The notes beneath the pieces were generated by a model that was given only the letters and a program-made list of their open reading frames with translations, ran no database searches and was not told the origin of the DNA. Positions 9,038 to 19,015 of a DNA stretch of 64,000 nucleotides are shown piece after piece. This DNA is from Pisciglobus halotolerans. GTDB lineage: Bacteria > Bacillota > Bacilli > Lactobacillales > Carnobacteriaceae. How positions within the stretch are numbered: position 1 is the first letter of the stretch; each line of letters begins with the position of its first letter. Made by a program: the position numbers and the translations under genes. The stretch is from positions 78,407 through 142,406 of the forward strand of contig NZ_FOQE01000001.1 in the NCBI RefSeq assembly GCF_900113675.1. The letters are read 5' to 3'.

Positions 9038-9820
9038 TTAGCATCGGTGCTCTTTTTCGTAAATAAAAGATGATATTTTTCTTAAACCATAAGCTTTAGG
9101 ATCATAGATCGTTTCCGTCGCACCAGTGAAAAATAAACCGCCGGGGACGAGCGCTTCACTAAACTTTCGATACATCTCGTCTTTCACGTCGTTTTTAAAA
9201 TAAATCGTCACGTTTCGGCAAAGGATCACATGACATTTATCGGGATAAGGGTCCGCGATCAAGTCATGTTTTTTAAACCGAACTTTTTGTTTGATGGCTG
9301 GAGACAAATAGTAAGTTTTTTCTGCTAAGTCAAAATAATCTACCCAATCTGTAGCTCTGATATTCTTCATCTCTATTTCAGAGTAGATCCCTTCCTTAGC
9401 TCGCTTCAAGATTGTTTCGTCAATGTCTGTTGCCAGAATTTTTTCCCGTGTAGCGATCCCATGTTTATCCAACATCATCGCCATCGAATAAGGTTCAGAA
9501 CCGATCGAGCAAGCAGCACTCCAAATTTTCAAATCGGAAAATTTTGGCGCGAGTTGTTGAACCAACTGTTCTTCAAACTCTTCGAAAATATCTTGGTTGC
9601 GGAAAAAATCAGTGACATTAATGGTGATATAATCCAAAAATCTCTGCTTTATTGCTGGATTTCTCTGTATTTCTAAGGCATATTCTTCCAAAGTAGCTGC
9701 ACCAGTGTTTTTCATCACAGTAGCGATCCGCCTTTGCAGCTGTTTTTCTTTATAGCTGTCCAAGTTCAATTTTAAATACTGTTTAGCCCACTTATAAAAA
9801 AAGTCATAATTCAGTTCCAT
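9038..9820 (-). CDS. cheR: Chemoreceptor methyltransferase CheR
   Basis: CheR methylates glutamates on chemoreceptors using S-adenosylmethionine. The 260-residue protein has the small N-terminal helical domain (residues about 1-70), then the SAM-binding motif IWSAACSIGSEPYSMAMML near residue 100, the LATDID motif, and the ILCRNVTIYF motif. Length is standard. It sits 18 bases upstream of cheA and only 4 bases after cheB, with GGGTGAAG as the likely ribosome binding site. Confidence 0.94.
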   Translation of the reverse strand: MELNYDFFYKWAKQYLKLNLDSYKEKQLQRRIATVMKNTGAATLEEYALEIQRNPAIKQRFLDYITINVTDFFRNQDIFEEFEEQLVQQLAPKFSDLKIWSAACSIGSEPYSMAMMLDKHGIATREKILATDIDETILKRAKEGIYSEIEMKNIRATDWVDYFDLAEKTYYLSPAIKQKVRFKKHDLIADPYPDKCHVILCRNVTIYFKNDVKDEMYRKFSEALVPGGLFFTGATETIYDPKAYGLRKISSFIYEKEHRC

Positions 9821-9824
9821 TTCT

Positions 9825-10838
9825 TCACCCGATTATCCAATTGATCCATTCTGATAATTTTGTCAAACTCACACTCTGATCAACCATGCCTTGTTTGACT
9901 GCATTCCCCGGCATACCATATACTACTGAGGTTTCTTCATCTTGCGCTAAAATAAAGCCGCCATGTTTTTTGATGCTGCTACAACCTTTCGTACCATCAT
10001 GTCCCATTCCGGTCAAAATCAATCCCACTAGGTGAGCACCATAGCAAGTGGCTGCCGATTGGAACAATAAATCAACAGCTGGACGGACACCATGTATTTT
10101 TGCTCCTTCATGTAAACAAATTTTATTTTGGTGAATCTCCATATGATGATCTCCAGGTGCAATATAGATCGTCCCGCTTTGAATGGGCATACCATCTGTT
10201 GCTTCCACGACAGTTGCGCTGGTTTCTTTATTTAACCGTTCAGCAAATGAAGCCGTAAATCCAGCTGGCATATGCTGCACAATAAAAATCGGCAATGTCA
10301 CTTTTGCAGGCAAATTACGGATCAATGTCAAGAGCGCTTTAGGACCACCCGTAGAAGCACCGATCACGATGGCTTCTGTTTGTTGAAAATCAACTGTTTC
10401 AGCTGATTCTTTTTTCATAGAAACGAGAGGTTTGATCTGAGACGGTACTGTTGTTCGATCTAACACTCGCATCTTTTCCGCTACAACAGCTTTAAAATCG
10501 TCTGCATACCGTCTCAAGTCTTTCGGTTTTTCAATAAAGTCGATAGCTCCTCGTTCCAAAGCTTCAATTGTTAAATCTTTACTGGAATCGGCACTCATCA
10601 TCATAACGGGCAGTTGATAAGCCTCCCGGATCATTGCTAACGTATCTAGTCCATTCAGCCCTGGCATCTGTACATCCATCAACACTACATCCGGTTGAGA
10701 CCCAGCCAGCTGTTTTAATGCATCACGTCCATTGCGGGCTGTACTACTGATCGAAAGGCCATCGATTTCAGAGATCAAGTCGGACATGATCTTTCGCATA
10801 AACGGCGAATCATCTACCAATAAAATCTTTTTATTCAT
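9825..10838 (-). CDS. cheB: Chemotaxis methylesterase/deamidase response regulator CheB
   Basis: CheB removes methyl groups from receptors when phosphorylated by CheA. A receiver domain (LLVDDSPFMRKIM, phospho-Asp in VVLMDVQMPG, Lys in FIEKPK) is joined to a C-terminal methylesterase domain. Its active-site elements are IGASTGGPKALL, QHMPAGFTASFAERL and LTGMGHDGTKG. The ATG at 10838 has AAGGATG in front; a longer frame would add eight residues through the ribosome binding site. Confidence 0.95.
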   Translation of the reverse strand: MNKKILLVDDSPFMRKIMSDLISEIDGLSISSTARNGRDALKQLAGSQPDVVLMDVQMPGLNGLDTLAMIREAYQLPVMMMSADSSKDLTIEALERGAIDFIEKPKDLRRYADDFKAVVAEKMRVLDRTTVPSQIKPLVSMKKESAETVDFQQTEAIVIGASTGGPKALLTLIRNLPAKVTLPIFIVQHMPAGFTASFAERLNKETSATVVEATDGMPIQSGTIYIAPGDHHMEIHQNKICLHEGAKIHGVRPAVDLLFQSAATCYGAHLVGLILTGMGHDGTKGCSSIKKHGGFILAQDEETSVVYGMPGNAVKQGMVDQSVSLTKLSEWINWIIG

Positions 10839-10851
10839 CTTTTCATCCTTT

Positions 10852-11334
10852 TTATAATACAATGATTTCTCTGTTTACCATCCGGACCGTCACCTCAAAT
10901 GTCGCTAAGTCTACGGTCATCGTGCGTCCTGAATTCCCGCCTGTATGCTCGCCCAACAGCGGGATATTCAGCTCTTGCAAACATTGCTTAACTGCTGCTG
11001 CGTTACGAGCGCCGATATTGCCAGCAGGTGTCTCTGTCGTAAATTGAAACATACTGGCGCCGCCAGCAATCTTAGCCACCAACCTAGCTTGACCACTCAA
11101 AGCCTTGATCTCAGCTGCCATTTGCGGAATAGCCAAATCAGCAAATTTTTCATGTTTCGTTGCTTCTTTGAAGGCTCTACTATCTGGCAGCATAATATGG
11201 CTCAAACCGCCGATTTTTGTTTTTGGTTCATATAAAGCAATGCCGATACAGGAGCCTAAACCGATCGTCATCAATAGATTTGGCGGCTGAGTGATGTGAT
11301 AATCTGAAATTTTCACCTTGATCTCTTCTGCCAT
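10852..11334 (-). CDS. cheD: Chemoreceptor glutamine deamidase CheD
   Basis: CheD deamidates receptor glutamines and stimulates CheC in Bacillus-type chemotaxis. The 160-residue protein has the catalytic Cys in TIGLGSCIGIALYEP and the catalytic His in GGLSHIMLPDSR, both at normal spacing. It also has the conserved KIAGGASMF, NIGARNA and GGNSGRTMTVD segments. It lies directly upstream of cheB and downstream of the second cheW. Confidence 0.94.
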   Translation of the reverse strand: MAEEIKVKISDYHITQPPNLLMTIGLGSCIGIALYEPKTKIGGLSHIMLPDSRAFKEATKHEKFADLAIPQMAAEIKALSGQARLVAKIAGGASMFQFTTETPAGNIGARNAAAVKQCLQELNIPLLGEHTGGNSGRTMTVDLATFEVTVRMVNREIIVL

Positions 11335-11368
11335 TTATCCGCCCGCCACCTATCTTATTTTTTGCACA

Positions 11369-11827
11369 CTATCCTGCTTTTTCGATCAGTTCTTCAAGTT
11401 CTTTGCTGCCTGTTTCTGAAATAAAGGTTTCGCAATTTAACAACGTAATGATCTCTTCATCTTTGGATATAAAAGCACGGATACTTTCCGCTGTTTCGTC
11501 TTTTATCTTATCATGATGTTCTTTCAGCGATACCGATTCAAAAGTTTGAACGGTCAGCACATCATCTACAGCTAAGCCGATTCTTTTGTCATGCCATTCT
11601 GCCACAATGATTTTTGCATCTGAGGTAAAAGCCATTCGTTCCTTAAAGAAACGTTCATTCATATCGATTACTGGTAAGATCTGTTCATCATATTGGATGA
11701 TTCCCAAAATATAAGCAGTAGCATCCAAGACACTCGTTACTTTTTCTAGCTGCAGAATTTTTTCTGTTTTATCGATCGGCAGTGCAAATTTCTGCTGATG
11801 ACATGTAAAAACAACATATTTTTCCAT
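11369..11827 (-). CDS. CheW-like coupling protein, copy 2
   Basis: A second, divergent CheW-type protein of 152 residues: VVFTCHQQKFALPIDKTEKI at the start, then YILGIIQYDEQILPVIDM and RIGLAVDDVLTVQTF. It has no receiver domain, so it is not CheV. The canonical NLRG stretch of CheW is replaced by IIQYDEQ. It lies between the chemoreceptor at 11867 and cheD, which suggests it may serve that receptor or one kind of array. Assignment to the CheW family is good; its separate role is inferred. Confidence 0.85.
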   Translation of the reverse strand: MEKYVVFTCHQQKFALPIDKTEKILQLEKVTSVLDATAYILGIIQYDEQILPVIDMNERFFKERMAFTSDAKIIVAEWHDKRIGLAVDDVLTVQTFESVSLKEHHDKIKDETAESIRAFISKDEEIITLLNCETFISETGSKELEELIEKAG

Positions 11828-11866
11828 TTTCTCACCTGCTTTTGTTCTTGTTTATAGGAGTCGATT

Positions 11867-14077
11867 TTAAGATCCAACAGCTGGTATCACTGGATCTCCA
11901 AGTCCTGCTTCTGATTCAGTAGGGTAAGCAGCACGTTCTTTCGCTAATTTAAAGCGGTCCGTTTCTTCAGCTAGTTCTTTTGCCACACTTTCCAAGTCGT
12001 AGATATGAGAAGTGAACTCTTCCATCGTAGCCAAGATTTCTTGTGCATTAGCAGAAACTTCTTCGGTGCCGGCTGAGTTTTCTTCAGCAGTTGCAGCAAT
12101 ATTCTCAACAGATAACACCACTGCTTCTTTTTTCTCGTTGATTTGACTGCTCAACATAATGACATGAATGATATTTTCTACTAAGGCTTCAACTCTGTCC
12201 ATCACGGTGTTAGCCGCTTCGATTGCTTGGTCGATCAGTTTGGTTTGCTTCTCACTGTCTTCATGCGATTCTTGCACTTTCTCTACCATATTTTGTGATT
12301 TCTTTTGCACTTCTTGAATGATCAAGCTGATATTTTTGGAAGAGCGGGCACTTTGCTCAGCCAATTTTCTGACTTCATCTGCTACAACAGCAAAGCCGCG
12401 TCCTGCTTCGCCAGCACGTGCTGCTTCGATTGATGCATTTAACGCTAGTAAGTTTGTCTGACTAGAAATTCCGCTGATAACTTGAGTAATGTTTTCAATG
12501 TTTTGGATTTCATCGTCTACCGAAGTAATATTTTCTTTCAAACTACCCAATGTTTCGATCGTATTCTGCCAGTTTTCATATACGTGCATCATTTTTTCGC
12601 TATTTTTAAAGTTGGCTGAAGTTGTGTCATCGACATGCTGGCTCATATTTTGCAAATCGGTTTCCATATCAGTCAAAATCGAAGCCAGTGCATCCATTTG
12701 AGCTGAAGTTGCAGCTGTGTCTTGTGTTTGAAGGCTTGTCGCATCCGCAATACCTGAGATCGTTTCAGATACTTCTTCAGTCGCAGAAGAAGTTTGCTTA
12801 GAAATCTCTGTCAATGTTTCCGTCATGTCTGATACGCGCGCGCTGCTAGTTTGAATGTTTCCAACCAAATGCTGCATTTTTTGTACCATTTGATTAAAAT
12901 AGAAAGCAAGTTGACCTAGTTCATGGCTATCCGCCGCGATGGCTGTTGTCTGTTTCTTTTTACTTGCTGCTTTAGATTTCTTTCCCTTACGGAAAAAACG
13001 AGACAGTGTTGTATTGCTTTTTCCTGATAAATCTTCATCGTGCAATTGAGCAGTTAAGTCTCCATTTTCTAATCGTTTGAAAGCATGAGTGAATGTTTCC
13101 ATGATATTGATCATGTATCCTGATAGGGCTATTGCAATAAAAATAGACAATAAGATTCCGCAAATCAACAGCACCAAACCGATTCTTGTCGTTGCTTGTA
13201 ATTCATTGCTCATTTCGTTTTGTTGAACAGCACCATATACGGTCAAACCAATGCCAGGAATTTTTTCATAATAGGTCCCGAAGCTTCCTTCATTCAACGC
13301 ATCATCAAAAACAAAACCTTTGTCGTCCTTAGCTTCTGTTACCAAAGCCATGGAAGAATAATCTTGGCCGATATTGCGACCATCGCCTGACATAAACAGC
13401 TTTCCGTCTTGATCAAGAATAAAAGAAGAGCCTGTATTCCCAATCTTGCTATTTACGATCAGCTCACTAAACTTAGATAAATTAAAGTCGATCCCTAAAA
13501 TACCATAAACTTTTCCACCTTGGTAAACAGCTTTCGAGAGCGTGACCGTATATTGATTGGTTTGATCTTTTGAATAAGGCTTAGACCAATATAAGTTGCC
13601 GTTATTTGCTAAAGCCCCTTGGTACCAGTTTGCTTGATCAACAATTTGACCTTCTTTTTCTCCTTCAGCTGAAGTGATATACGTTCCGCTTTCCATAGCA
13701 TAAAAAGCATTTCCTACATAAGGATTTGTATTTTTAAAAAAAGTCAAGTCTTCCCAAACGGTGGTTCTAAGCGTTTCGTTATCCTCGATCCCCCAAAATT
13801 CCGGTTCTTTCGCTAAATGATTGATACTTTCTTCTAATGATGTCGCAGCGCTTTTCAACTGCGAGGATAATTGAACTACACTGCTCTCCTCATTTTCTTT
13901 TACTCGGTTTTCCAGCAATCGTGCGGAGCTGTAATAATTCATGATCAAAGAGATCAGCATCGGAATGAGAATCAGTAACACGATAACGATATTGATCAAT
14001 AATCTTATGCTCTTATGTTTATTTGTACCTTTGTTAAAAAATCGTTTAACAACAAACGGCTTTATTCGTTTCTCCAT
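11867..14077 (-). CDS. Methyl-accepting chemotaxis protein with dCache sensor and an insertion in HAMP
   Basis: A 736-residue membrane chemoreceptor: transmembrane helix near 27-47, extracellular double-Cache sensor (about 50-290), second helix near 298-322, HAMP and a C-terminal MCP signalling domain. The hairpin tip contains [20 protein letters not shown]. Between the two HAMP helices (about 348-384) there is a Lys/Ser-rich insert with [15 protein letters not shown], which ordinary HAMP connectors lack. The sensor has ANWYQG where amino-acid receptors have R-x-WY, so its ligand is probably not a free amino acid of the usual kind. Start preceded by AAGGAG. Confidence 0.93.
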   Translation of the reverse strand: MEKRIKPFVVKRFFNKGTNKHKSIRLLINIVIVLLILIPMLISLIMNYYSSARLLENRVKENEESSVVQLSSQLKSAATSLEESINHLAKEPEFWGIEDNETLRTTVWEDLTFFKNTNPYVGNAFYAMESGTYITSAEGEKEGQIVDQANWYQGALANNGNLYWSKPYSKDQTNQYTVTLSKAVYQGGKVYGILGIDFNLSKFSELIVNSKIGNTGSSFILDQDGKLFMSGDGRNIGQDYSSMALVTEAKDDKGFVFDDALNEGSFGTYYEKIPGIGLTVYGAVQQNEMSNELQATTRIGLVLLICGILLSIFIAIALSGYMINIMETFTHAFKRLENGDLTAQLHDEDLSGKSNTTLSRFFRKGKKSKAASKKKQTTAIAADSHELGQLAFYFNQMVQKMQHLVGNIQTSSARVSDMTETLTEISKQTSSATEEVSETISGIADATSLQTQDTAATSAQMDALASILTDMETDLQNMSQHVDDTTSANFKNSEKMMHVYENWQNTIETLGSLKENITSVDDEIQNIENITQVISGISSQTNLLALNASIEAARAGEAGRGFAVVADEVRKLAEQSARSSKNISLIIQEVQKKSQNMVEKVQESHEDSEKQTKLIDQAIEAANTVMDRVEALVENIIHVIMLSSQINEKKEAVVLSVENIAATAEENSAGTEEVSANAQEILATMEEFTSHIYDLESVAKELAEETDRFKLAKERAAYPTESEAGLGDPVIPAVGS

Positions 14078-14158
14078 TAGTTTTGGCTCCTTAAACTTAT
14101 TTTTTGATCAAGAAATAAAGCTGATGGTTTGGTTCATGATTTTTTGCTCTTTGAGTAA

Positions 14159-15343
14159 TCAGAATGATGATAAAGCTATTGTTTTTTGATCAGGATCGTC
14201 AGCAGTTCTTAGCTCGATCATTTGCATCGTATAGACAAAGTCTTTCATTTCACTACACTCTTTTTCTAATTGAGCTTTGGACAAGTCTGTACGGACATTT
14301 TTTTCAGTGTGAGCAGTATAAAAAGCATTGGTATATCCCATCTTCAATCGTTCTATTATCGGCAGATCTTCTATACAAGCATGAAGCAGCCCAGCATAGA
14401 ACGCTTCTTTGACACCGCCAAAAGAAAGGATCGGCTTATCGATTTCTTTGAACGTAAATATCCGGCTTGTTCCCCCCGCAGCTCCCATCACTACAGTTTT
14501 ATAGTCTTTGCTGATCAAGACACTTTCAGCACCTTTTTTTAAATAATAATCTGCAGCCTGCTGAAGATCTTGCTCATTTTGAATGTCACACTGTGTATCT
14601 GTTTCTGCGTCATTTGATAAGGCAAACAAATGAATACCCGTCAAGTCATGTGGCAAATGCTGCATTTTATGGATGGAAACAGTCACAACGACCAAAGGAA
14701 CCCCACTTTGCTGAGCTACGATTTGCAAATATTCGATCACTTCTTTTGGACAATTTAAGTCTGCGATAATATGTCTAGCTCTTCTCAATAGATGAACTTG
14801 TTTCGTCAGCCAAGACACGCTCATTTGTTCATAGATTTTATCTTCAGCCAATTTGGCATCCGCTTGTCCTCTTTCATTTTTCATTTCAATAGACGTTCCT
14901 GTTGCTTGTTCTGGGACTTTCATCACATGTGTCGTTTCCATGAAAGGACTAGATGCCTGCTCGATCTGTTGCCATTTCATATCGTCTCCCACAACTGAAA
15001 ACAGTTCGACCTCTCTTTCCAAACGCCCTAAATTTTCAGCAATATTACGTGCAACGCCCCCTATTTCCTGGGTAACTTCAATTTGGTTCGTCGTTCCTTT
15101 TTGGAAAGACCTTTTTAACTGATAGATTTTGTCAATATCTGCGCCTCCAATACAAATCGTTGGCGAAGTATGATTGACGATATAAGCGCGTCCTAGTAAA
15201 TAGCCTTTTCCGACTAAACGTGAAATGATATTGGCGATAGCTGGACGAGACAATTCTAATTTTTTTGCTAGTTCTTTTTGTGAAATGTATGGATCTTCTT
15301 TGACCCATTTTAAAACGGCTGCTTCATTTTTATTCAAATCCAT
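14159..15343 (-). CDS. Winged-HTH and PfkB-family protein with degenerate kinase site
   Basis: Residues 1-56 form a helix-turn-helix (QKELAKKLELSRPAIANIIS). The rest is a PfkB/ribokinase fold with the first signature EIGGVARNIAENLGRL. This architecture resembles pseudouridine- or nucleoside-kinase-like proteins of the YeiI type. The catalytic GAGD motif near the C-terminus is replaced by GVKE (residues about 310-313), so the normal Asp base is Glu and the anion hole is altered. It may be a weak kinase or a sugar/nucleoside-sensing regulator. The start at 15343 has AAGGAAAAG; an upstream ATG adds nine residues. It lies between two chemoreceptor genes in the chemotaxis operon, which is unusual. 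Confidence 0.75.
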   Translation of the reverse strand: MDLNKNEAAVLKWVKEDPYISQKELAKKLELSRPAIANIISRLVGKGYLLGRAYIVNHTSPTICIGGADIDKIYQLKRSFQKGTTNQIEVTQEIGGVARNIAENLGRLEREVELFSVVGDDMKWQQIEQASSPFMETTHVMKVPEQATGTSIEMKNERGQADAKLAEDKIYEQMSVSWLTKQVHLLRRARHIIADLNCPKEVIEYLQIVAQQSGVPLVVVTVSIHKMQHLPHDLTGIHLFALSNDAETDTQCDIQNEQDLQQAADYYLKKGAESVLISKDYKTVVMGAAGGTSRIFTFKEIDKPILSFGGVKEAFYAGLLHACIEDLPIIERLKMGYTNAFYTAHTEKNVRTDLSKAQLEKECSEMKDFVYTMQMIELRTADDPDQKTIALSSF

Positions 15344-15373
15344 CGTCTTTTCCTTTTCTTTCTTCTGCATAAG

Positions 15374-17107
15374 TTACATTTGAATGTTTTGAACTAAAGC
15401 ATTGAGGTTTTCAGCAATTTGTGCCAGTTGGGCTGCACTGCCCGCTACTTCTTCCATTGAACCGGTAATTTGTTGTGAAGAAGCAGATGTTTCTTCCACA
15501 CTTGCAGCTGACTCTTCTGAAACAGAAGCAATTTCATCAATAGATACATTCATTTCTTGGCTGCTCTTGGCGATATCTGACAAGTTCTCTGTGATGTGTT
15601 CGATATTGCCAGCCATTTTTTCAACTGCATGGTTGATTTGACTAAATGTTGTATTGGTTTCGTGGATCTGTTTTGTTCCCGTTTGTACTTCTACATATCC
15701 TTCAGTTAATGATTCCGCTACTGCTGAGGATTCTTTTTGGATCGCCTGGACAAAGTTTGTGATATCGGTTACAGACTGAGCAGTTTGCTCTGCTAGTTTT
15801 CGCACTTCATCCGCAACGACCGCAAAGCCTTTCCCTTGTTCGCCGGCACGCGCTGCTTCGATCGCAGCATTTAAAGCTAACAGATTCGTTTGTTCTGCCA
15901 CATCTTTAATGACGGTGACCAACTTAGAGATTTCAGTCGTTTGTTGATTCAAATGCATCATTTTTTCAACAGAATCATGAACGATGCCATCGATTTTAGT
16001 CATTTGACTGGAAGAGCGATCCATCAGCTGTTGTCCTTTATTTGCCATTTCTAAGACAGAGCCAGTAGATTGATTGGTTTTCACACCCGCATCGTTAGCC
16101 GTATAAACTTTATCTGCAAATGAAATCATCAAAGTGGCCAGCTCAGACGCGCTTTCTGCTTGAGTCTCCGATCCAGAAGCAATTTCCTGCATCGTTGTTG
16201 CGATCTGTTCAGAGCCGCTTTTTACTTCGTTGGCAGCTTGTGTTAATTCTTCACTATGGCTAGAAGTCATTTCAGCTAAATTCGCGATTGACATCATCAT
16301 CCCGCGCAAGCTGTCATTCATATCATTTGCTGAAACGACCATTTGCCCCAACTCGTCTGTTAGGTGTGTTTCTAGTGGTTCTTGGCTAAAATCACCGTCA
16401 GCGATCACATGCAGCCTTTCATTAATAGGCTTGATGTGTTTCATGATCGATTTGATAATGAGAAAGGCAAGTACAAACAAGCCCATCACGATGGCAATTG
16501 AAATGCTAAAACTGAATAGGTTGTTTCTTTTATTGAGATCTAAAACAGTTTTTCCGCTTGCTTTGGTTTTTTCACTTTTTTCATTTGCTAAGTAAGTTAA
16601 GCTATCCATTAATTCATCACTCAATGGCTGAATCTTTTCTCTTAACAGCTGTTCTGCTGCTATCGTGTCATTTTTTTCCATCAAATCCAGTAAATTGTCT
16701 GTTAAAGTTCCCCATTCTGCTTTTTGTGCCATCACATCACTAACCCAAGAAGAATCTGAATGTTTGGAAATATACTCTTCCAAACGCATATCTTGGTCTT
16801 TTCCTTTATTAAAAGACGTTGCAAAGCTTTCATCTCCTGAATAAATATAGCTTTGCAAATAACTGGTACGTTGCGCCATGTCATTAGCCAGTTGAAAATC
16901 AGCGACAAGTAAAGGTTGTTCATTTTCTACTATGTAAGTCACTCTGTCTTTCATGCTGTTCATAGCCGTTAAGTTAAAAAAGCTTAATCCTAACACCATT
17001 AAAATAATGCCTGTAAAACCTGCTATCAGCATGCTTTTAACACTTTTAAAATATATCCTTTTCCTCCATTTCTTTTTGTCTTTTGGCAACTCTGTACTCA
17101 TTTCCAT
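15374..17107 (-). CDS. Methyl-accepting chemotaxis protein with four-helix-bundle type sensor
   Basis: A 577-residue chemoreceptor that heads the chemotaxis operon. There is a basic N-terminal tail, a transmembrane helix near 28-50, a helical extracellular domain of about 140 residues (four-helix-bundle type, no Cache features), a second helix near 195-218, HAMP, and a full MCP signalling domain with [20 protein letters not shown]. Ribosome binding site GGAG. A sigma-D promoter lies 59 bases upstream. The ligand cannot be told from sequence. Confidence 0.93.
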   Translation of the reverse strand: MEMSTELPKDKKKWRKRIYFKSVKSMLIAGFTGIILMVLGLSFFNLTAMNSMKDRVTYIVENEQPLLVADFQLANDMAQRTSYLQSYIYSGDESFATSFNKGKDQDMRLEEYISKHSDSSWVSDVMAQKAEWGTLTDNLLDLMEKNDTIAAEQLLREKIQPLSDELMDSLTYLANEKSEKTKASGKTVLDLNKRNNLFSFSISIAIVMGLFVLAFLIIKSIMKHIKPINERLHVIADGDFSQEPLETHLTDELGQMVVSANDMNDSLRGMMMSIANLAEMTSSHSEELTQAANEVKSGSEQIATTMQEIASGSETQAESASELATLMISFADKVYTANDAGVKTNQSTGSVLEMANKGQQLMDRSSSQMTKIDGIVHDSVEKMMHLNQQTTEISKLVTVIKDVAEQTNLLALNAAIEAARAGEQGKGFAVVADEVRKLAEQTAQSVTDITNFVQAIQKESSAVAESLTEGYVEVQTGTKQIHETNTTFSQINHAVEKMAGNIEHITENLSDIAKSSQEMNVSIDEIASVSEESAASVEETSASSQQITGSMEEVAGSAAQLAQIAENLNALVQNIQM

Positions 17108-17165
17108 ATCTAAAACTCCTTCTTTCTTGCATCTTGCTTTTTTGAATAGATCTATTTCATTAGCT

Positions 17166-17192
17166 ATATCGGTAGTGATCTAAAAAGAGTTA
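17166..17192 (-). promoter_or_regulatory. Sigma-D promoter of the chemotaxis operon
   Basis: Minus strand: TAAC (17192-17189), 15 bases, ACCGATAT (17173-17166). The -10 element differs from GCCGATAT only at the first base. It is the only such site upstream of the run MCP to fliY, and no terminator was seen within that run. All thirteen genes could be one transcript of about 13.8 kb. Confidence 0.82.
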
Positions 17193-17315
17193 AGCTTTTT
17201 AAAACAAAAGTTTTCTTTTAGAGCTGGTCCTTTTGGTTTTTAGTTTGTTATAGTAGAGAAAAGCAAAAAAGGTTTATTTATCAGGAAAAACAATATGTAA
17301 AAATGAGGGGAAAAT

Positions 17316-17759
17316 ATGAACATCTATATCGACGCCGACGCTTGTCCAGTAAAAGATATTGTGATTGAAGAAAGCCAGCTTCAACAATTACCCGTTACTT
17401 TAGTGACCAGTCTTCCGCATTATTCGCAAAAGATCTTGCCCAAAAACGTAAAAACGATTTATGTTGACACAGGTGCTGATGCAGCAGATTATCGCATCAT
17501 GCAGCTAGCGAAAGAAGGCGATCTGATTATTACACAAGACTATGGATTGGCCTCCTTGGCACTAGGAAAAGGCTGTATCGTTTTGCACCACAAGGGATTT
17601 CGATATACACGCGACAATATTGATGCCCTTTTGCAGCAACGTTACTTTAGCGCGATGGAAAGAAAAGGAGGCAAACGTACAAAAGGACCTAAAGCTTTTA
17701 CCGAAGCCGATAGAGAAAAATTCCGTGCACTTTTAAAAGACACGCTCGCTGAATCATAG
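17316..17759 (+). CDS. YaiI/YqxD family protein (DUF188)
   Basis: A 147-residue protein of the conserved UPF0178/DUF188 family. It opens with [16 protein letters not shown], the family signature, and contains [29 protein letters not shown] (positions about 50-78) with several conserved acidic residues of a PIN-like nuclease fold. No biochemical role is firmly known for the family. A ribosome binding site GAGGGG precedes ATG. It stands alone, divergent from the chemotaxis operon; the first 52-bp repeat array follows it. Confidence 0.9.
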   Translation: MNIYIDADACPVKDIVIEESQLQQLPVTLVTSLPHYSQKILPKNVKTIYVDTGADAADYRIMQLAKEGDLIITQDYGLASLALGKGCIVLHHKGFRYTRDNIDALLQQRYFSAMERKGGKRTKGPKAFTEADREKFRALLKDTLAES

Positions 17760-17873
17760 CTAGAAAAGATAGTAGTTATCAACTTTTAGCTTGTAAGCAA
17801 GACGACTAACTACTTATCGGAAGCTGATGAACAACTTGAGAATGTAATGAAGTTTGATTTTCTTATTAATCCT

Positions 17874-18081
17874 AGTTATGAACCAACTCGAGGGGCAAAA
17901 CTTATTTGAGTTGGTCATTAAATCCAGTTATGAACCAACTCGAGGGGCAATGCTTGTTTGAGTTAGTCATTAATCCCAGTTATGAACCAACTCAAGGGGC
18001 AATGCTTGTTTGAGTTGGTCATTAATCCCAGTTATGAACCAACTCGAGGGACAATGCTTGTTTGAGTTGGTCATTACTGAT
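17874..18081. repeat. Tandem array of a 52-bp palindromic repeat, family A (4 units)
   Basis: Four copies start at 17874, 17926, 17978 and 18030, exactly 52 bases apart. Each contains ACCAACTC and its inverse GAGTTGGT around an 18-base loop with GAGGGGCAATGC. The second copy has GAGTTAGT in the right arm, which leaves a G-U pair if the minus strand is RNA. The array lies between convergent genes (DUF188 and the CAP protein). No unique spacers are present, so it is not CRISPR. Bases 18082-18280 hold a short duplicated TGATCCTTAT and no recognised gene. Confidence 0.92.
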
Positions 18082-18280
18082 CCTTATTGATCCTTATTGA
18101 CCATTTACAAAGGTAAGGTAAGCGCGAGGCTATGCCTTTCTTCATCTCTTTTTGCTTTAAAGAATAACTGCCCTGAACGAAGCACTATAATCAAACGAAA
18201 CTGCTGCATGTTTACTAAAGTGTGGACGAACAAACAGCAACTTACTTCCTGCTCTTGACTTATAACAAGACGAATAAACA

Positions 18281-18336
18281 AAAAAAACTCATTCTCCATT
18301 TATGCTTTCTACAACAAACACAAATGAGAATGAGTT
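18281..18336 (-). terminator. Intrinsic terminator of the CAP-protein gene
   Basis: AACTCATTCTC and GAGAATGAGTT pair perfectly over 11 bases, with a long 29-base loop, followed by seven T on the minus strand. It begins 8 bases after the stop codon of the gene at 18344. Confidence 0.75.
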
Positions 18337-18343
18337 CTATTTT

Positions 18344-19015
18344 TTAATTTCTTGGTGTTCCGAATAATTGAGTGGTATAAAGGATCTTTCCGTCATAATA
18401 GACACCGATCCCTACTTCTTCAAAGTCTTTTTGAACCATGTTTTTATAATGCCCCGGACTGTCTACCCAACCGTTAAACAGAAATTCAGCCATTCCTTCT
18501 TCATCCAAATAATAGGTGCCCATGGCTAAGTTTTCTCCAGCCATCAAATAAGGATAAGCCAAACCTTTTTCCTCAAAAACCGTAAAAGCGTCACCGCCAT
18601 TGGGTCTTGTATGGGAAAAAGAAGTCGCACTTTCTTTTGCACGGACATCAGCAGCTTTTTTCAACTGTTTGTTTTTCGTGACCGGCTGTACACCTTTTTC
18701 TTCACGCAATTCGTTCAATAATACAAAAATTTTGTCTTCTACCTTTTTGTAATCAACAGCATCATCTTTTTCATTTGTTTCGCTATTGGTCTCTTGGGTT
18801 TCTTCACTGTCAGCAGGTTGTTCATGCGTTGGCGGCTCTTCAGGCGTCTCTATGACTGGCAATCGATCCCATTCTTCAGGAACAGGCACTTTTTCAACGA
18901 CCCAGTCTAAGCCTTCTCCTATAAAGGTGTGGTCCAAAAGATGCACCGCATGGAGCCAATAGCCAAAAACGATCGATACAGCAATCATCATCAAGCTTGC
19001 CAAGAATTTTTTCAT
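18344..19015 (-). CDS. Membrane-anchored or secreted CAP-domain (SCP/PR1-like) protein
   Basis: A 223-residue extracytoplasmic protein: an N-terminal hydrophobic helix (FLASLMMIAVSIVFGYWL), then a Pro/Glu/Thr-rich acidic linker (about 50-90), then a CAP domain from about residue 92. CAP motifs are LLNELREEKGVQPV, SFSHTRPNGGD, AGENLAMG, and GWVDSPGHYKNM, with conserved His and Glu. The biochemical role of bacterial CAP proteins is generally unknown; a cell-wall location is likely. Ribosome binding site AAAGGAAAA. Monocistronic, with its own terminator. Confidence 0.88.
   Translation of the reverse strand: MKKFLASLMMIAVSIVFGYWLHAVHLLDHTFIGEGLDWVVEKVPVPEEWDRLPVIETPEEPPTHEQPADSEETQETNSETNEKDDAVDYKKVEDKIFVLLNELREEKGVQPVTKNKQLKKAADVRAKESATSFSHTRPNGGDAFTVFEEKGLAYPYLMAGENLAMGTYYLDEEGMAEFLFNGWVDSPGHYKNMVQKDFEEVGIGVYYDGKILYTTQLFGTPRN

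Noticed and set aside
18105..18299. A 64-codon frame on the minus strand downstream of repeat family A
   Set aside because: No ribosome binding site, overlaps the terminator of the CAP gene, and composition does not look coding.
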